From: Streptomyces sp. RPT161
Lineage (GTDB): Bacteria > Actinomycetota > Actinomycetes > Streptomycetales > Streptomycetaceae
Direction of reading: 5' to 3'
DNA: 64,000 nt
NCBI RefSeq assembly: GCF_027533845.1
Contig: NZ_JAPZVN010000008.1
Coordinates: 1-64,000 of the forward strand
Numbering within the stretch: the stretch's first letter is position 1; every line of letters starts with the position of its first letter. Position numbers and translations under genes: made by a program. Below, piece by piece: positions 44,250 through 53,013 of the stretch. The notes under the pieces are model-generated. The model saw only the letters and a list, made by a program, of their open reading frames with translations. It was not told the DNA's origin and did no database searches.

Positions 44250-46631
44250 TCAGGTACCGGTGAGGTGTTCCGGGCGCACCGGCACCCGCTTGAGGGCCAG
44301 GCCGGTGGCCGCGCGGATGGCGGCGACCACGGCCGGGGTGGAGGACAGGGTGGGCGCCTCGCCGATGCCGCGCAGCCCGTACGGGGCGTGCTCGTCGGCG
44401 AGTTCGAGGACGTCCACCGGAATGGTGGGCGTGTCCAGGATGGTGGGGATCAGGTAGTCGGTGAAGGACGGGTTGCGGACCTTGGCCTCCGGCGAGACGA
44501 CGATCTCCTCCATCACGGCCAGGCCCAGGCCCTGCGTGGTGCCGCCCTGGATCTGGCCGACCACGGACAGCGGGTTGAGCGCCTTGCCGACGTCCTGGGC
44601 GCACGCCAGCTCGACCACCTTGACCAGGCCGAGGTCGGTGTCCACCTCGACTACCGCGCGGTGGGCGGCGAACGAGTACTGGACGTGTCCGTTGCCCTGG
44701 CCGGTCCGCAGGTCGAACGGCTCGGTGGGGCGGTGCCGCCACTCCAGCTCCAGGTCGATCGCCTCGCCTTCGAGGACGTCCACCAGATCGGCCAGCACCT
44801 CGCCGCCGTCGGTGACCACCTTGCCGCTCTCCAGCAGGAGTTCGGCGGTGGCCCAGGCCGGGTGGTACGAGCCGAACCGGGCGCGGCCCAGCTCCAGGAC
44901 CTTCTCCCGTACCGCCTCGCAGGTGTGCTTGACCGCGCCGCCGGTGACGTAGGTCTGCCGGGACGCCGAGGTGGAGCCCGCCGAGCCGACCTGGGTGTCG
45001 GCCGGGTGGATGGTCACCTGGGTGACGCCGAGTTCGGTGCGGGCGATCTGGGCGTGCACCGTGACGCCGCCCTGTCCGACCTCGGCCATGGCGGTGTGCA
45101 CGATGGCCACCGGCTCACCGTTGATCACCTCAAGCCGCACCCGCGCGGTGGAGTAGTCGTCGAAGCCCTCGGAGAAGCCGACGTTCTTGATGCCGACCGC
45201 GTAGCCGATACCGCGTACCACGCCCTCGCCGTGGGTGGTGTTGGACAGTCCGCCGGGCAGCGCCCGTACGTCCGCCGACTCGCCCGCGGTCTCCCACTGC
45301 TTCTCCGGCGGCAGCGGCATCGCCTTGACCCTGCGCAGCAGTTCCGCGACCGGGGCCGGGGAGTCCACCACCTGTCCGGTGGGCATCACGGTGCCCTGGG
45401 ACATCGCGTTGAGCTGGCGGAACTCCACCGGATCCAGGCCGAGTTCGGCGGCCAGCTTGTCCATCTGCGCCTCGTAGGCGAAGCACGCCTGCACCGCGCC
45501 GAAACCGCGCATCGCGCCGCAGGGCGGGTTGTTGGTGTAGAGCGCGACCGCCTCGATCTCCACGTCGTCGATCACATAGGGGCCGACGGAGAGCGAGGAG
45601 GCGTTGCCGACCACCGCCGGGGAGGCCGAGGCGTAGGCGCCGCCGTCCAGCACGATCCGGCACTTCATGTGGGTGAGCTTGCCGTCCCTGGTGGCGCCGT
45701 GCTCGTACCAGAGCTTGGCCGGGTGCCGGTGGACATGCCCGAAGAAGGACTCGAAGCGGTTGTAGACGATCTTGACTGGCTTGTTCGTGCGCAACGCCAG
45801 CAGGCAGGCGTGGATCTGCATCGACAGGTCCTCGCGTCCGCCGAAGGCACCGCCGACGCCGGACAGCGTCATCCGGACCTTCTCCGGCGGCAGGCCGAGC
45901 ACCGGGGCTATCTGGCGCAGGTCGGAGTGGAGCCACTGGGTGGCGATGTACAGGTCGACCCCGCCGTCCTCGCCGGGCACCGCCAGCCCCGACTCGGGGC
46001 CGAGGAAGGCCTGGTCCTGCATGCCGACCTCGTACTCTCCGGAGACGATCACGTCGGCCCTGGCCCGGGCGGCGGCCACGTCGCCGCGGTGGATCGGCTG
46101 GCGGTGCACGATGTTCGGGTGCGGGACGTGCCCGGCGTGGTGGTCGTCCCGGCCGGGGTGCAGCAGCGGGGCGTCCTCGGCGAGCGCGCTCGCCTCGTCG
46201 TGCACGACGGGCAGCGGGACGTACTCGACCTTGATCTTGGCGGCGGCGCGGCGGGCGGTCTCCGGGTGGTCGGCGGCGACCAGCGCCACCGGCTCGCCGT
46301 GGTGCCGTACCCGGCCGTGCGCCAGCACCGGGGTGTCCTGGATCTCAAGGCCGTAGTTCTTCACGTCGGTGGGCAGGTCGTCGTACGTCAGCACGGCGTA
46401 CACCCCGGCCTGGGCAAGCGCCTGCGAGGTGTCGATCGACTTGATCTCGGCGTGCGCGTGCGGGCTGCGCAGTGTGAAGCCCCACAGCATGTCCTCGTGC
46501 CACATGTCGGAGGAGTACGCGAACTCGCCGGTCACCTTCAGGGTGCCGTCCGGGCGCAGCGTGGACTCACCGATGCCGCCCTTGGCCTTGCTGCCCTGGG
46601 TGATGTTGCTGGGAGTGCGGGTCGCGCCCAT
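44250..46631 (-). CDS. Xanthine dehydrogenase, molybdopterin-binding subunit
   Basis: This 793-residue large subunit oxidises hypoxanthine and xanthine to urate. The order follows the family: N-terminal GGIGESTLRPDGTLKVTGEFAYSSD, the cofactor-binding QDQAFLGPESGLAV and GVGGAFGGRED, then PPCGAMRGFGAVQACFAYE, and the C-terminal catalytic Glu region around GLRGIGEAPTLSSTPAV. It lacks the FAD and FeS domains, which are encoded by the two genes upstream. The ATG at 46631 is 2 bases after the FeS subunit stop, so translation is coupled. Related aldehyde-oxidase or CO-dehydrogenase activities are possible for the family, but the purine neighbours favour xanthine. Confidence 0.93.
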   Translation of the reverse strand: MGATRTPSNITQGSKAKGGIGESTLRPDGTLKVTGEFAYSSDMWHEDMLWGFTLRSPHAHAEIKSIDTSQALAQAGVYAVLTYDDLPTDVKNYGLEIQDTPVLAHGRVRHHGEPVALVAADHPETARRAAAKIKVEYVPLPVVHDEASALAEDAPLLHPGRDDHHAGHVPHPNIVHRQPIHRGDVAAARARADVIVSGEYEVGMQDQAFLGPESGLAVPGEDGGVDLYIATQWLHSDLRQIAPVLGLPPEKVRMTLSGVGGAFGGREDLSMQIHACLLALRTNKPVKIVYNRFESFFGHVHRHPAKLWYEHGATRDGKLTHMKCRIVLDGGAYASASPAVVGNASSLSVGPYVIDDVEIEAVALYTNNPPCGAMRGFGAVQACFAYEAQMDKLAAELGLDPVEFRQLNAMSQGTVMPTGQVVDSPAPVAELLRRVKAMPLPPEKQWETAGESADVRALPGGLSNTTHGEGVVRGIGYAVGIKNVGFSEGFDDYSTARVRLEVINGEPVAIVHTAMAEVGQGGVTVHAQIARTELGVTQVTIHPADTQVGSAGSTSASRQTYVTGGAVKHTCEAVREKVLELGRARFGSYHPAWATAELLLESGKVVTDGGEVLADLVDVLEGEAIDLELEWRHRPTEPFDLRTGQGNGHVQYSFAAHRAVVEVDTDLGLVKVVELACAQDVGKALNPLSVVGQIQGGTTQGLGLAVMEEIVVSPEAKVRNPSFTDYLIPTILDTPTIPVDVLELADEHAPYGLRGIGEAPTLSSTPAVVAAIRAATGLALKRVPVRPEHLTGT

Positions 46632-46633
46632 GG

Positions 46634-47203
46634 TCAGACCGCCTCTTCGCTCCGGGCCGCCGCGAGGCGGACCGCGTCCAGGATCTTCTCGTAGCCGGTG
46701 CAGCGGCACAGGTTGCCGGAGAGGGCCTCGCGGATGTCCTCGTCGGACGGGGAGGCGTTGCGCTCCAGCAGTTCGTCGGCGGCGACCAGCAGGCCCGGGG
46801 TGCAAAAGCCGCACTGCACGGCGCCCGCGTCGATGAACGCCCGCTGGATCGGCGCGAGCCGCTGCGCGGCGGTGCCCGTCTCGCCGGGCTTGGACTGCCA
46901 GCGCTTTGCCTCGTCCAGCGACGTACCCGAGGCGGATCCTCCCTCGTCGCGCTGCTTGGCGAAGTCGGCCAGCCCCTCAACGGTGACGACCTCGCGGTCC
47001 TGCGCCTGGCCCGCGGCCACCAGGCACGCGCAGACCGGCACACCGTCGAGGCGGACCGTGCACGAGCCGCACTCGCCCTGCTCGCAGGCGTTCTTGGAGC
47101 CCGGCAGCCCCATGCGTTCGCGGAGCACGTACAGCAGGCTCTCGCCTTCCCAGACGTCGTCGGCCTCCTGCTTGCGGCCGTTGACGGTGAACGTCAGGCG
47201 CAT
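46634..47203 (-). CDS. Xanthine dehydrogenase, 2Fe-2S subunit
   Basis: This 189-residue small subunit carries two 2Fe-2S clusters. The plant-ferredoxin-type cluster ligands are in CEQGECGSCTV plus a later Cys in VPVCACLV; the second, helical cluster uses QCGFCTPG and GNLCRCTGYEKI. A Ser/Gly-rich insert of about 45 residues (EGGSASGTSLDEAKRWQSKPG) lies between the two domains, longer than in many homologues. The ATG at 47203 lies within the end of the FAD-subunit gene (10-base overlap). It passes electrons from the molybdenum site to FAD. Confidence 0.94.
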   Translation of the reverse strand: MRLTFTVNGRKQEADDVWEGESLLYVLRERMGLPGSKNACEQGECGSCTVRLDGVPVCACLVAAGQAQDREVVTVEGLADFAKQRDEGGSASGTSLDEAKRWQSKPGETGTAAQRLAPIQRAFIDAGAVQCGFCTPGLLVAADELLERNASPSDEDIREALSGNLCRCTGYEKILDAVRLAAARSEEAV

Positions 47204-48081
47204 CGTGCGCTCCTCTCGTTTCCGCGGAACTCCTCCCAGGTCCAACCCAGGGTGCGGCGGGCCATCACGCCCAGCGCGTGACGGCGGTACGCGGCCGAAC
47301 CGCGCACGTCGTCAATGGGGTTGGCGGCGCCGGAGACCAGCTCCGCGAACTGGCGGGCGACGGCGGGCGGGATGATCTGGCCGCTGTCCCACAAACCGGC
47401 TTCCTCCAGCGCGGAGTTGAGGAACTCCTCGGCCGCGGTGGCCCGGATCGGGGTGGGCGCGGCCGAGCCGATGCCGGTGCGCACGGTGCGGGTCTCGGGG
47501 TGCAGGGCGACGCCGAAGGCGCACACCGCGATCACCATAGCGTTGCGGGTGCCGACCTTGGAGAACTGCTGCGGTCCGTCGGCCTTCCTGATGTGCACCG
47601 CGCGGATCAGCTCGTCCGCCTCAAGGCAGTTGCGCTTCACGCCGGTGTAGAACTCCTCGACCGGGATCATCCGGGTGCCGCGCACCGAGACCGCCTCGAC
47701 CTCGGCACCGGCCGCGAGCAGCGCCGGATGCGAGTCTCCGGCCGGGGAGGCGGCGCCGAGGTTGCCTCCGACGCTTCCGCGGTTGCGGATCTGCGGCGAT
47801 CCGACGGTGTGCGCGGCCAGTGCGAGACCGGGCAGTTCCGCGCGCAGGCTCTCGATGATCCGGGTGTACGGGACGCAGGCGCCGAGCCGTACCGTCTCCT
47901 CGCCCACCTCCCACTCCCGCAGCTCACCGATGCGGTTCAGGTCGAGGAGCGCTTCGGGTCGGCGGTGGTCGAAGTTGATCTCGACCATCACATCGGTGCC
48001 GCCCGCGATCGGCACAGCGGTGGGGTGCTCGGCCTTCGCGGCGAGCGCCTCCTCCCAACTGGCGGGGCGCAGGAAGTCCAT
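47194..48081 (-). CDS. Xanthine dehydrogenase, FAD-binding subunit
   Basis: This 295-residue medium subunit has the CO-dehydrogenase-flavoprotein fold. FAD-binding motifs are PIAGGTDVMVEI near residue 25 and IRNRGSVGGNLGAASPAGDSHP near 100-118, followed by the C-terminal domain (FSKVGTRNAMVIAV, RRHALGVMARRT). It is first in the minus-strand operon FAD-FeS-molybdenum subunits. Its promoter region (48082-48316) is shared with the divergent PucR regulator and contains a direct repeat and a palindrome. Confidence 0.94.
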   Translation of the reverse strand: MDFLRPASWEEALAAKAEHPTAVPIAGGTDVMVEINFDHRRPEALLDLNRIGELREWEVGEETVRLGACVPYTRIIESLRAELPGLALAAHTVGSPQIRNRGSVGGNLGAASPAGDSHPALLAAGAEVEAVSVRGTRMIPVEEFYTGVKRNCLEADELIRAVHIRKADGPQQFSKVGTRNAMVIAVCAFGVALHPETRTVRTGIGSAAPTPIRATAAEEFLNSALEEAGLWDSGQIIPPAVARQFAELVSGAANPIDDVRGSAAYRRHALGVMARRTLGWTWEEFRGNERSARCA

Positions 48082-48137
48082 GGGGGTCTCTTCTCGGATG
48101 TCGAAGGAGCCGGGTGGTGCACGGTCGCGAGGGGCTT

Positions 48138-48191
48138 GTTCATGTGGTGTTCACGTGTTGTGGCCCAGTACACAAAGAACCGACCGGTCGG
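48138..48191. promoter_or_regulatory. Candidate PucR-type control region between xdh and pucR
   Basis: A direct repeat GTTCAYGTG occurs at 48138-48146 and 48149-48157, with an 11-base period (about one helical turn). A perfect 12-base palindrome, CCGACCGGTCGG, lies at 48180-48191. Both are in the 235-base spacer of the divergent genes. Confidence 0.4.
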
Positions 48192-48316
48192 GTGCAGTCA
48201 CCGAAAACATGAAGCACTTGGCTGGCCGGACACCGGACCTTGTAGATTCCTCTGAAAGGCGAGGTCCCACCACCTCGCGGGATTACAAGAGCGTCATTCA
48301 AGACAAGGCGAGAACG

Positions 48317-49960
48317 ATGCGGCTGCGCACACTGCTGGACACCGAGGCGCTGGGCCTGCGGCTGCTCGGCGGCGAGGACGAGCTGGACCGTACGGTCCGC
48401 GGCGTGATGACCACCGACCTGCGGGATCCCAGCCGCTATCTGTCCGGCGGCGAGCTGGTGCTGACCGGCCTGGCCTGGCTGCGCGGCTCCGAGGACTGCG
48501 AGCCGTTCGTGCGCCGGCTGGCGGCCGCCGGAGTGGCCGCGCTGGCCGCGGGCGAGGCCGAGGTCGGCGGGGTGCCGCAGGAGCTGGTGGCGGCCTGCGC
48601 ACGGCACCGGCTGCCGCTGTTCGCGGTGCACGAGCGGGTGGCGTTCGCGACCATCACCGAGCATGTGGTGCGGCAGGTCTCCACCGAGCGCGCCGGGGAT
48701 CTGGCGGCCGTGGTGGACCGGCACCGCAGGCTGATGTCGGCCGGTCCGGCGGGCGGCGGCCCGGACGCGGTGCTCGACCTGCTCGTCACCGACCTGGACC
48801 TGCGCGCCTGGGTGCTCTCCTCCACCGGCCGCCGCATCGCGGGCTCGGCGCCACAGCTGCCGGACCAGATCCGCGCCGAAGTGGCCGGAGAACATCTTGC
48901 GGCGTCCAGGACCGGGCGTCCCGCACCGCACCGGGTACAGGTCGCCGGGCGGGTCTTTTCGGTCTTCCCGATCAGGGGCGCCGAGACGGACCCGCGCGCC
49001 ACGGTGCTGTCCGACTGGATGCTGGCGGTCGAGGCGGACGCGGGCGACTGGCCCGGCGAGCGGCTTGACCTGCTGCACGGGGTGACCCAGCTGATCGCCG
49101 TCGAGCGGGACCGGCAGGACGCGGCGGGGGCGGTACGCCGCCGCCTGGCGCACGAGGTGCTGGAACTGGTGCAGACCGGCGCGCCGCCCGCCGAGGTGGC
49201 GGCCCGGCTGCGGGTGGCCGCGCCGGTGCTGCTGCCGGGTGCGGGCGCGGCACCGCACTGGCAGGTGGTGGTGGCCCGGGTGGACTGGGAGGGCGGCGAG
49301 CTGCCCGGCGGTCCGGTGGCCCAGGCGCTGCTGGAGGAGATCCTGGTCGACCCGGCCTCGTCGGGCACCGACCCGGCCGACCGGATCGCCGTGGCGCACA
49401 GCGACGAGGAAGCGATGGCGCTGCTGCCGCTGCCCGCCGCGGGCCCGGAGGAGCCGGAGCCCGTGGGGCTGCGCGCGGACGGGCTGCTGCGCACGGTGGC
49501 GGCGCCGCTGGCGCGCGGCCTGGACGGCGACGGCCGGCTGACGATCGGGGTGAGCGCCTCCGTCCACTCGGCCGAGGGGCTGCGCGGCGCCCTTGAGGAG
49601 GCCCGGCACGCCCGCAGGGTGGCCGCCGCCCGGCCCGGCCGGGTGTGCGTGGCGGGACATGAGGAGCTGGCCTCGCACGTGCTGCTGCTGCCGTTCGTGC
49701 CGGACGACGTGCGGCGCGCCTTCACCGCACGGCTGCTGGACCCGCTGCGCGCCTACGACCGGCGGCACCGGGCCGAACTCATCCCCACCCTGGAGGCGTT
49801 CTTGGAGTGCGACGGGTCCTGGACCCGCTGCGCGGCCCGGCTGCACCTGCATGTCAACACCCTGCGCTACCGCATCGGCAGGATCGAGCAGTTGACCAGC
49901 CGCGACCTGTCCCGGCTGGAGGACAAGGTGGACTTCTTCCTTGCGCTGCGCATGAGTTGA
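48317..49960 (+). CDS. pucR: PucR-family purine-catabolism regulator
   Basis: This 547-residue regulator has an N-terminal PucR domain (residues about 1-120, LRTLLDTEALGLRLLGGEDELDR split, YLSGGELVLTGLAWLRG), a central GGDEF-like region, and a C-terminal PucR helix-turn-helix (TLEAFLECDGSWTRCAARLHLHVNTLRYRIGRIEQL split at about 490-530). In Bacillus, PucR activates purine-degradation genes in response to pathway intermediates. The ATG at 48317 matches the family N-terminus; longer frames are antisense to the FAD subunit. Divergence from the xanthine dehydrogenase operon makes that operon its obvious target. Confidence 0.92.
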   Translation: MRLRTLLDTEALGLRLLGGEDELDRTVRGVMTTDLRDPSRYLSGGELVLTGLAWLRGSEDCEPFVRRLAAAGVAALAAGEAEVGGVPQELVAACARHRLPLFAVHERVAFATITEHVVRQVSTERAGDLAAVVDRHRRLMSAGPAGGGPDAVLDLLVTDLDLRAWVLSSTGRRIAGSAPQLPDQIRAEVAGEHLAASRTGRPAPHRVQVAGRVFSVFPIRGAETDPRATVLSDWMLAVEADAGDWPGERLDLLHGVTQLIAVERDRQDAAGAVRRRLAHEVLELVQTGAPPAEVAARLRVAAPVLLPGAGAAPHWQVVVARVDWEGGELPGGPVAQALLEEILVDPASSGTDPADRIAVAHSDEEAMALLPLPAAGPEEPEPVGLRADGLLRTVAAPLARGLDGDGRLTIGVSASVHSAEGLRGALEEARHARRVAAARPGRVCVAGHEELASHVLLLPFVPDDVRRAFTARLLDPLRAYDRRHRAELIPTLEAFLECDGSWTRCAARLHLHVNTLRYRIGRIEQLTSRDLSRLEDKVDFFLALRMS

Positions 49961-50057
49961 GCCGGTAAGGCATACGGGGGACACCGCCGACGTCCCTCTT
50001 GCTGGGCGCCGTGTGCCGTGCTGAACTTCGCGTACCGACGGCGCGCGGGAGGGGACT

Positions 50058-50825
50058 GTGGCAGACGCCTCCAAGGCGGAGACGCACAAGACCGACGGCA
50101 TCGCGCACGGCGGTCCCCCGGATCCGCCCGCGGTGTGGCGGCTGCGGTCGCGCGGGCGCTGGGCGCAGGCGGCGGCACTGCTGGACGGCGACGGCTCACC
50201 GCACTCCGCGCTGCGCCGGGCGGCACTGCTGATCGAACGGTGCGTGTTCACCGGCGACGGATGGGCCGAGGCGGAGGACGCCCTGCGTACCGCGGAGGCG
50301 CTGGCCGGTACCGACGAGGAGCGCGGGCGCGCGGCCTGCGAGCGGGGCCAACTGGCCTACACGGCCACGATGTTCGGGGTGCGGGACCGGTCCGACGAGG
50401 CCCGCTCCGCACTGGGCCGCAGCGCCGCGCTGCTGGCGCCGGGGGCGGCGGACCGGGCGCTGCTGGACTTCCGGCGCGGAATGCTCGCGGAGAACCTCAC
50501 CGGCGACCCGGCGGGCGCGCGGCTCGCCTTCCGGCGCGCGCACGCGGGCGCCACCGCGCACGGTGACCGTCTGCTGGCCTCCTCGACATGGCGCCATCTG
50601 GCCGGACTGGCCCTGCAGGACGGGGAGTTGGCCGAGGCGCGCTATGGATTCGCGGAATGCCTGCGGATCCGCGAGGAGCTGGACTTTCTGATCGGCACAC
50701 CGCCAGCGATGGTTTCCCTGGCGCAGGTGGAATCCGAACCGGAATCCACCCGCCTGCGCAAGGAGGCGTCCCGCGTCTTCCACCTCCTCGGCGACCTCCC
50801 GATCTGGCTTCGCGACACGCTGTAG
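50058..50825 (+). CDS. TPR-like helical repeat protein of unknown function
   Basis: This 255-residue, alanine- and arginine-rich protein consists mainly of helical hairpins resembling tetratricopeptide repeats, for example GWAEAEDALRTAEALAGTDEE, AACERGQLAYTATMF, ARLAFRRAHAGATAHGDRLL and GELAEARYGFAECLRIREEL. It lacks a signal peptide and membrane segments. The GTG start at 50058 has GGGAGGGGAC upstream. It follows pucR by 97 bases on the same strand but has no obvious tie to purines. TPR proteins usually scaffold protein contacts. A weak hairpin (50838-50855) follows it. Confidence 0.7.
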   Translation: MADASKAETHKTDGIAHGGPPDPPAVWRLRSRGRWAQAAALLDGDGSPHSALRRAALLIERCVFTGDGWAEAEDALRTAEALAGTDEERGRAACERGQLAYTATMFGVRDRSDEARSALGRSAALLAPGAADRALLDFRRGMLAENLTGDPAGARLAFRRAHAGATAHGDRLLASSTWRHLAGLALQDGELAEARYGFAECLRIREELDFLIGTPPAMVSLAQVESEPESTRLRKEASRVFHLLGDLPIWLRDTL

Positions 50826-50837
50826 GTCTTTCGGGCG

Positions 50838-50855
50838 GAGCCGACTCGGCGGCTC
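50838..50855. terminator. Weak hairpin between convergent genes
   Basis: GAGCCG, a 6-base loop, and CGGCTC lie 13 bases past the TPR gene stop, in the 167-base space before the GntR gene end. I see nothing else in that space. Confidence 0.35.
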
Positions 50856-50992
50856 GCCGCATTTCCCTCACTCGCGGGCGTGCGGGCTCGCCCCCGAGAA
50901 GCTCCGTCGGGACGGCGAGCGGCCACGACGGCGGAGTCCGGCCGTGCCGAGCCGACCGGAACCGGCCATGAACAGGAGCCGCGCCGTAGGCG

Positions 50993-51826
50993 TTACGCGA
51001 AGTGGCCGCGGACCACGGATTCGGCCGCCGGGATGTCGCCCTCGACGAGGGCGTCCAGCAGGGTCACGTGCTCCAGGGCGTCAGCCATGAGTTCCACGGT
51101 ATGCGCCCACTGGGCGCGCCTGTGCAACTGGTCGGCGACGATCACGAGTTGGGAGTTCCCGGCGAACCCGAGCACCGCGCCGTGGAAGGCGCGGTCCGCC
51201 TCCGCGTAGGCCGCCCGGTCGCCGTCCGCCGCGGCGGCCACCGCCGCCTGGGCGAGCGGCCGAAGCGAGTCCCACCGCTCGCCGGGCACACCGCGCGCCA
51301 ACCGCAGCATCACCGGCACTTCGAGCAGTGCCCGAACCTCGGCCAGCTCGGCCCGGTCCCGCGCGGTGCGCTCGGCCACCCGGAAGCCGCGGTTCTGGAC
51401 GACCTCCACAGCCCCTTCCCTGGCCAGTTGCTGCATCGCCTCCCGCACGGGGGTGGCCGACACGTCGAACCGCTCGGCGAGGGCGGGCGCCGAGTAGACC
51501 ACCCCGGGCCGCAGTTCGCCGGTCACCAGCGCGTCCCGCAGCCCCCGCAGCACCTGGTCGCGCAGCGACAACCGCTCCGGCAGGCGGCGCGCCGGGCAGG
51601 CCGGCCCCGGCTCGTCGTGCGGACGCGCGCCACGCGCGCCACCCAGCGGTTCGAGCCTGGTCTCCGACGGCGTCGCCGGCCGTCCCTGGCCCGGCACCCG
51701 TGCCGGCGCCCCGGCGCCGCGCGTGCGCGGCCGCGCGCCCTGTTCCACCGGGGCCTCCTCCAGCTGCGTCGATCGATCGTCCAATGAGCCCGTTGACGTG
51801 TTGTCGCATGGCGTACCGACATTCAT
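50993..51826 (-). CDS. GntR/FadR-family regulator with a long N-terminal extension
   Basis: This 277-residue regulator has a GntR winged helix (LRDQVLRGLRDALVTGELRPG ... LAERFDVSATPVREAMQQLAREGAVEVV, residues about 88-150) and a C-terminal FCD ligand domain (AELAEVRALLEVPVMLRLA, YAEADRAFHGAVLGFAGN, HVTLLDALVEGDIPAAESVVRGHF) whose His/Asp residues could bind a metal. About 80 residues rich in Pro, Arg and Gly precede the DNA-binding domain. No Met or Val start codon occurs in the last 30 residues of that extension, so much of it must be translated. It is divergent from the FhuF-type gene. The target is unknown. Confidence 0.87.
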   Translation of the reverse strand: MNVGTPCDNTSTGSLDDRSTQLEEAPVEQGARPRTRGAGAPARVPGQGRPATPSETRLEPLGGARGARPHDEPGPACPARRLPERLSLRDQVLRGLRDALVTGELRPGVVYSAPALAERFDVSATPVREAMQQLAREGAVEVVQNRGFRVAERTARDRAELAEVRALLEVPVMLRLARGVPGERWDSLRPLAQAAVAAAADGDRAAYAEADRAFHGAVLGFAGNSQLVIVADQLHRRAQWAHTVELMADALEHVTLLDALVEGDIPAAESVVRGHFA

Positions 51827-51903
51827 CCGTACGGGCGAATGCCCCCTATTTCACCACTCGACACCGGTGACGCACATCGGCGGCATGCCGGACGCGGTTC
51901 AGC

Positions 51904-51922
51904 TAAGGTAAGGCTTCCCTGC
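51904..51922. promoter_or_regulatory. Probable DmdR/DtxR-type iron box
   Basis: TAAGGTAAGGCTTCCCTGC matches the Streptomyces/DtxR iron-box consensus at about 13 of 19 positions, including the AGGCT core. It lies 67 bases before the FhuF-type gene, so repression by iron is expected. Confidence 0.65.
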
Positions 51923-51988
51923 GTGGATCTCTGTAGCTGGTTCTCCGCCGCCGGACGTGTCCGGCCCGCCGGTCAGGACGGTTCGCCC

Positions 51989-52816
51989 ATGCCCTCGGCC
52001 ATGCTCCGCCGCGGCTCGCCGCTCGCCGCGTCCTACGCGCGTCTCGCCGAGGTCCTCGCCGGGCTGCGGGTCACCGAGGAGCCGCCGCGCACCGGTGACG
52101 GCTGGCTCGGGGCACACCGACTGGCCGAGTGCGGCAGCACGCTGGATGAGTTCCTGGCCGGGGTGGGGACCGGGATCCTGCGGGAGTACGGCACGCGGGC
52201 GCGTCCCCATGTGGTGGCGAGCCTGGCCTTCCACCGCTACGTCTGGCCCGCGTGCCTGCTGTTCACCGTGCCGTGGTTCCTGCACCGCAGGGTGCCCCGG
52301 GTGGGGTTGGCCGACGTGTCGTTCCACCGGACGGCCGACTGGATGACCGTGCGCTCCGCCGCCCTGGTGTGCCTGCCGGACGATCCGGCGGCCGGATGGC
52401 CGGGCGCGGTGACCGTACCGGACGCGGCGGCGCTGCGGGGGGCTCTGCGCGGTGCGATCGCCGAGCACGTGGGGCCGCTGCTCGACGCGTTCCGGGCGCG
52501 CACCCGGCGCGGGCCGCACGCGCTGTGGGGAATGGTCTGCGACGAGATCACCGAGGGCCTCTGGCATGTCGCCCGGCTGCTCGGCGAGGAGGACCGCGCG
52601 GTCGCAGAGTTGGACGCGCTGCTGCCCGGCGGCACTCCCCCGTACCCCGGTGGCGCCGGATTCCGGGCGCTTTCGCGCAGGCACACCCGGGACCGGCTGA
52701 CCTGCTGCCTGTTCTACACGCTGCGCCCCGAAAACCCCTGCGTCACCTGCCCGCGCACCTGCGACGCGCAGCGGATCGAACGCACCGGAGCCGAAGCGGA
52801 ACGGCAAGCGAAATGA
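51989..52816 (+). CDS. FhuF-type ferric-siderophore reductase
   Basis: This 275-residue protein resembles FhuF-like iron reductases. The C-terminal tail carries the unusual 2Fe-2S cysteine motif: DRLTCCLFYTLRPENPCVTCPRTC, which contains the Cys-Cys pair and the Cys-x2-Cys. The middle part (VASLAFHRYVWPACLLFTVPW, WGMVCDEITEGLWHV) fits the FhuF domain. It would reduce Fe(III)-siderophore in the cytoplasm to release iron. The ATG at 51989 has AGGA about 10 bases upstream; an ATG at 52001 is an alternative. The iron box at 51904-51922 supports the assignment. No siderophore transporter is adjacent. Confidence 0.85.
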   Translation: MPSAMLRRGSPLAASYARLAEVLAGLRVTEEPPRTGDGWLGAHRLAECGSTLDEFLAGVGTGILREYGTRARPHVVASLAFHRYVWPACLLFTVPWFLHRRVPRVGLADVSFHRTADWMTVRSAALVCLPDDPAAGWPGAVTVPDAAALRGALRGAIAEHVGPLLDAFRARTRRGPHALWGMVCDEITEGLWHVARLLGEEDRAVAELDALLPGGTPPYPGGAGFRALSRRHTRDRLTCCLFYTLRPENPCVTCPRTCDAQRIERTGAEAERQAK

Positions 52817-53013
52817 TGGCACGTCACCTGATAGGGTGCGGCCGATTGCCTCAACTCACCTAACTCCGTTCGGTAGTTCGAGACTTCGCACACCGCCTCC
52901 CGGAAACACCCGCTCGTTGGCGTTCTCTTGTCCCGAAACCGCCTCGGGAACGCGGGTCATTCGCCAGGATGGCGCGCAGCGCGAACACAAGCGAAACAAG
53001 GGAACCACCACAG

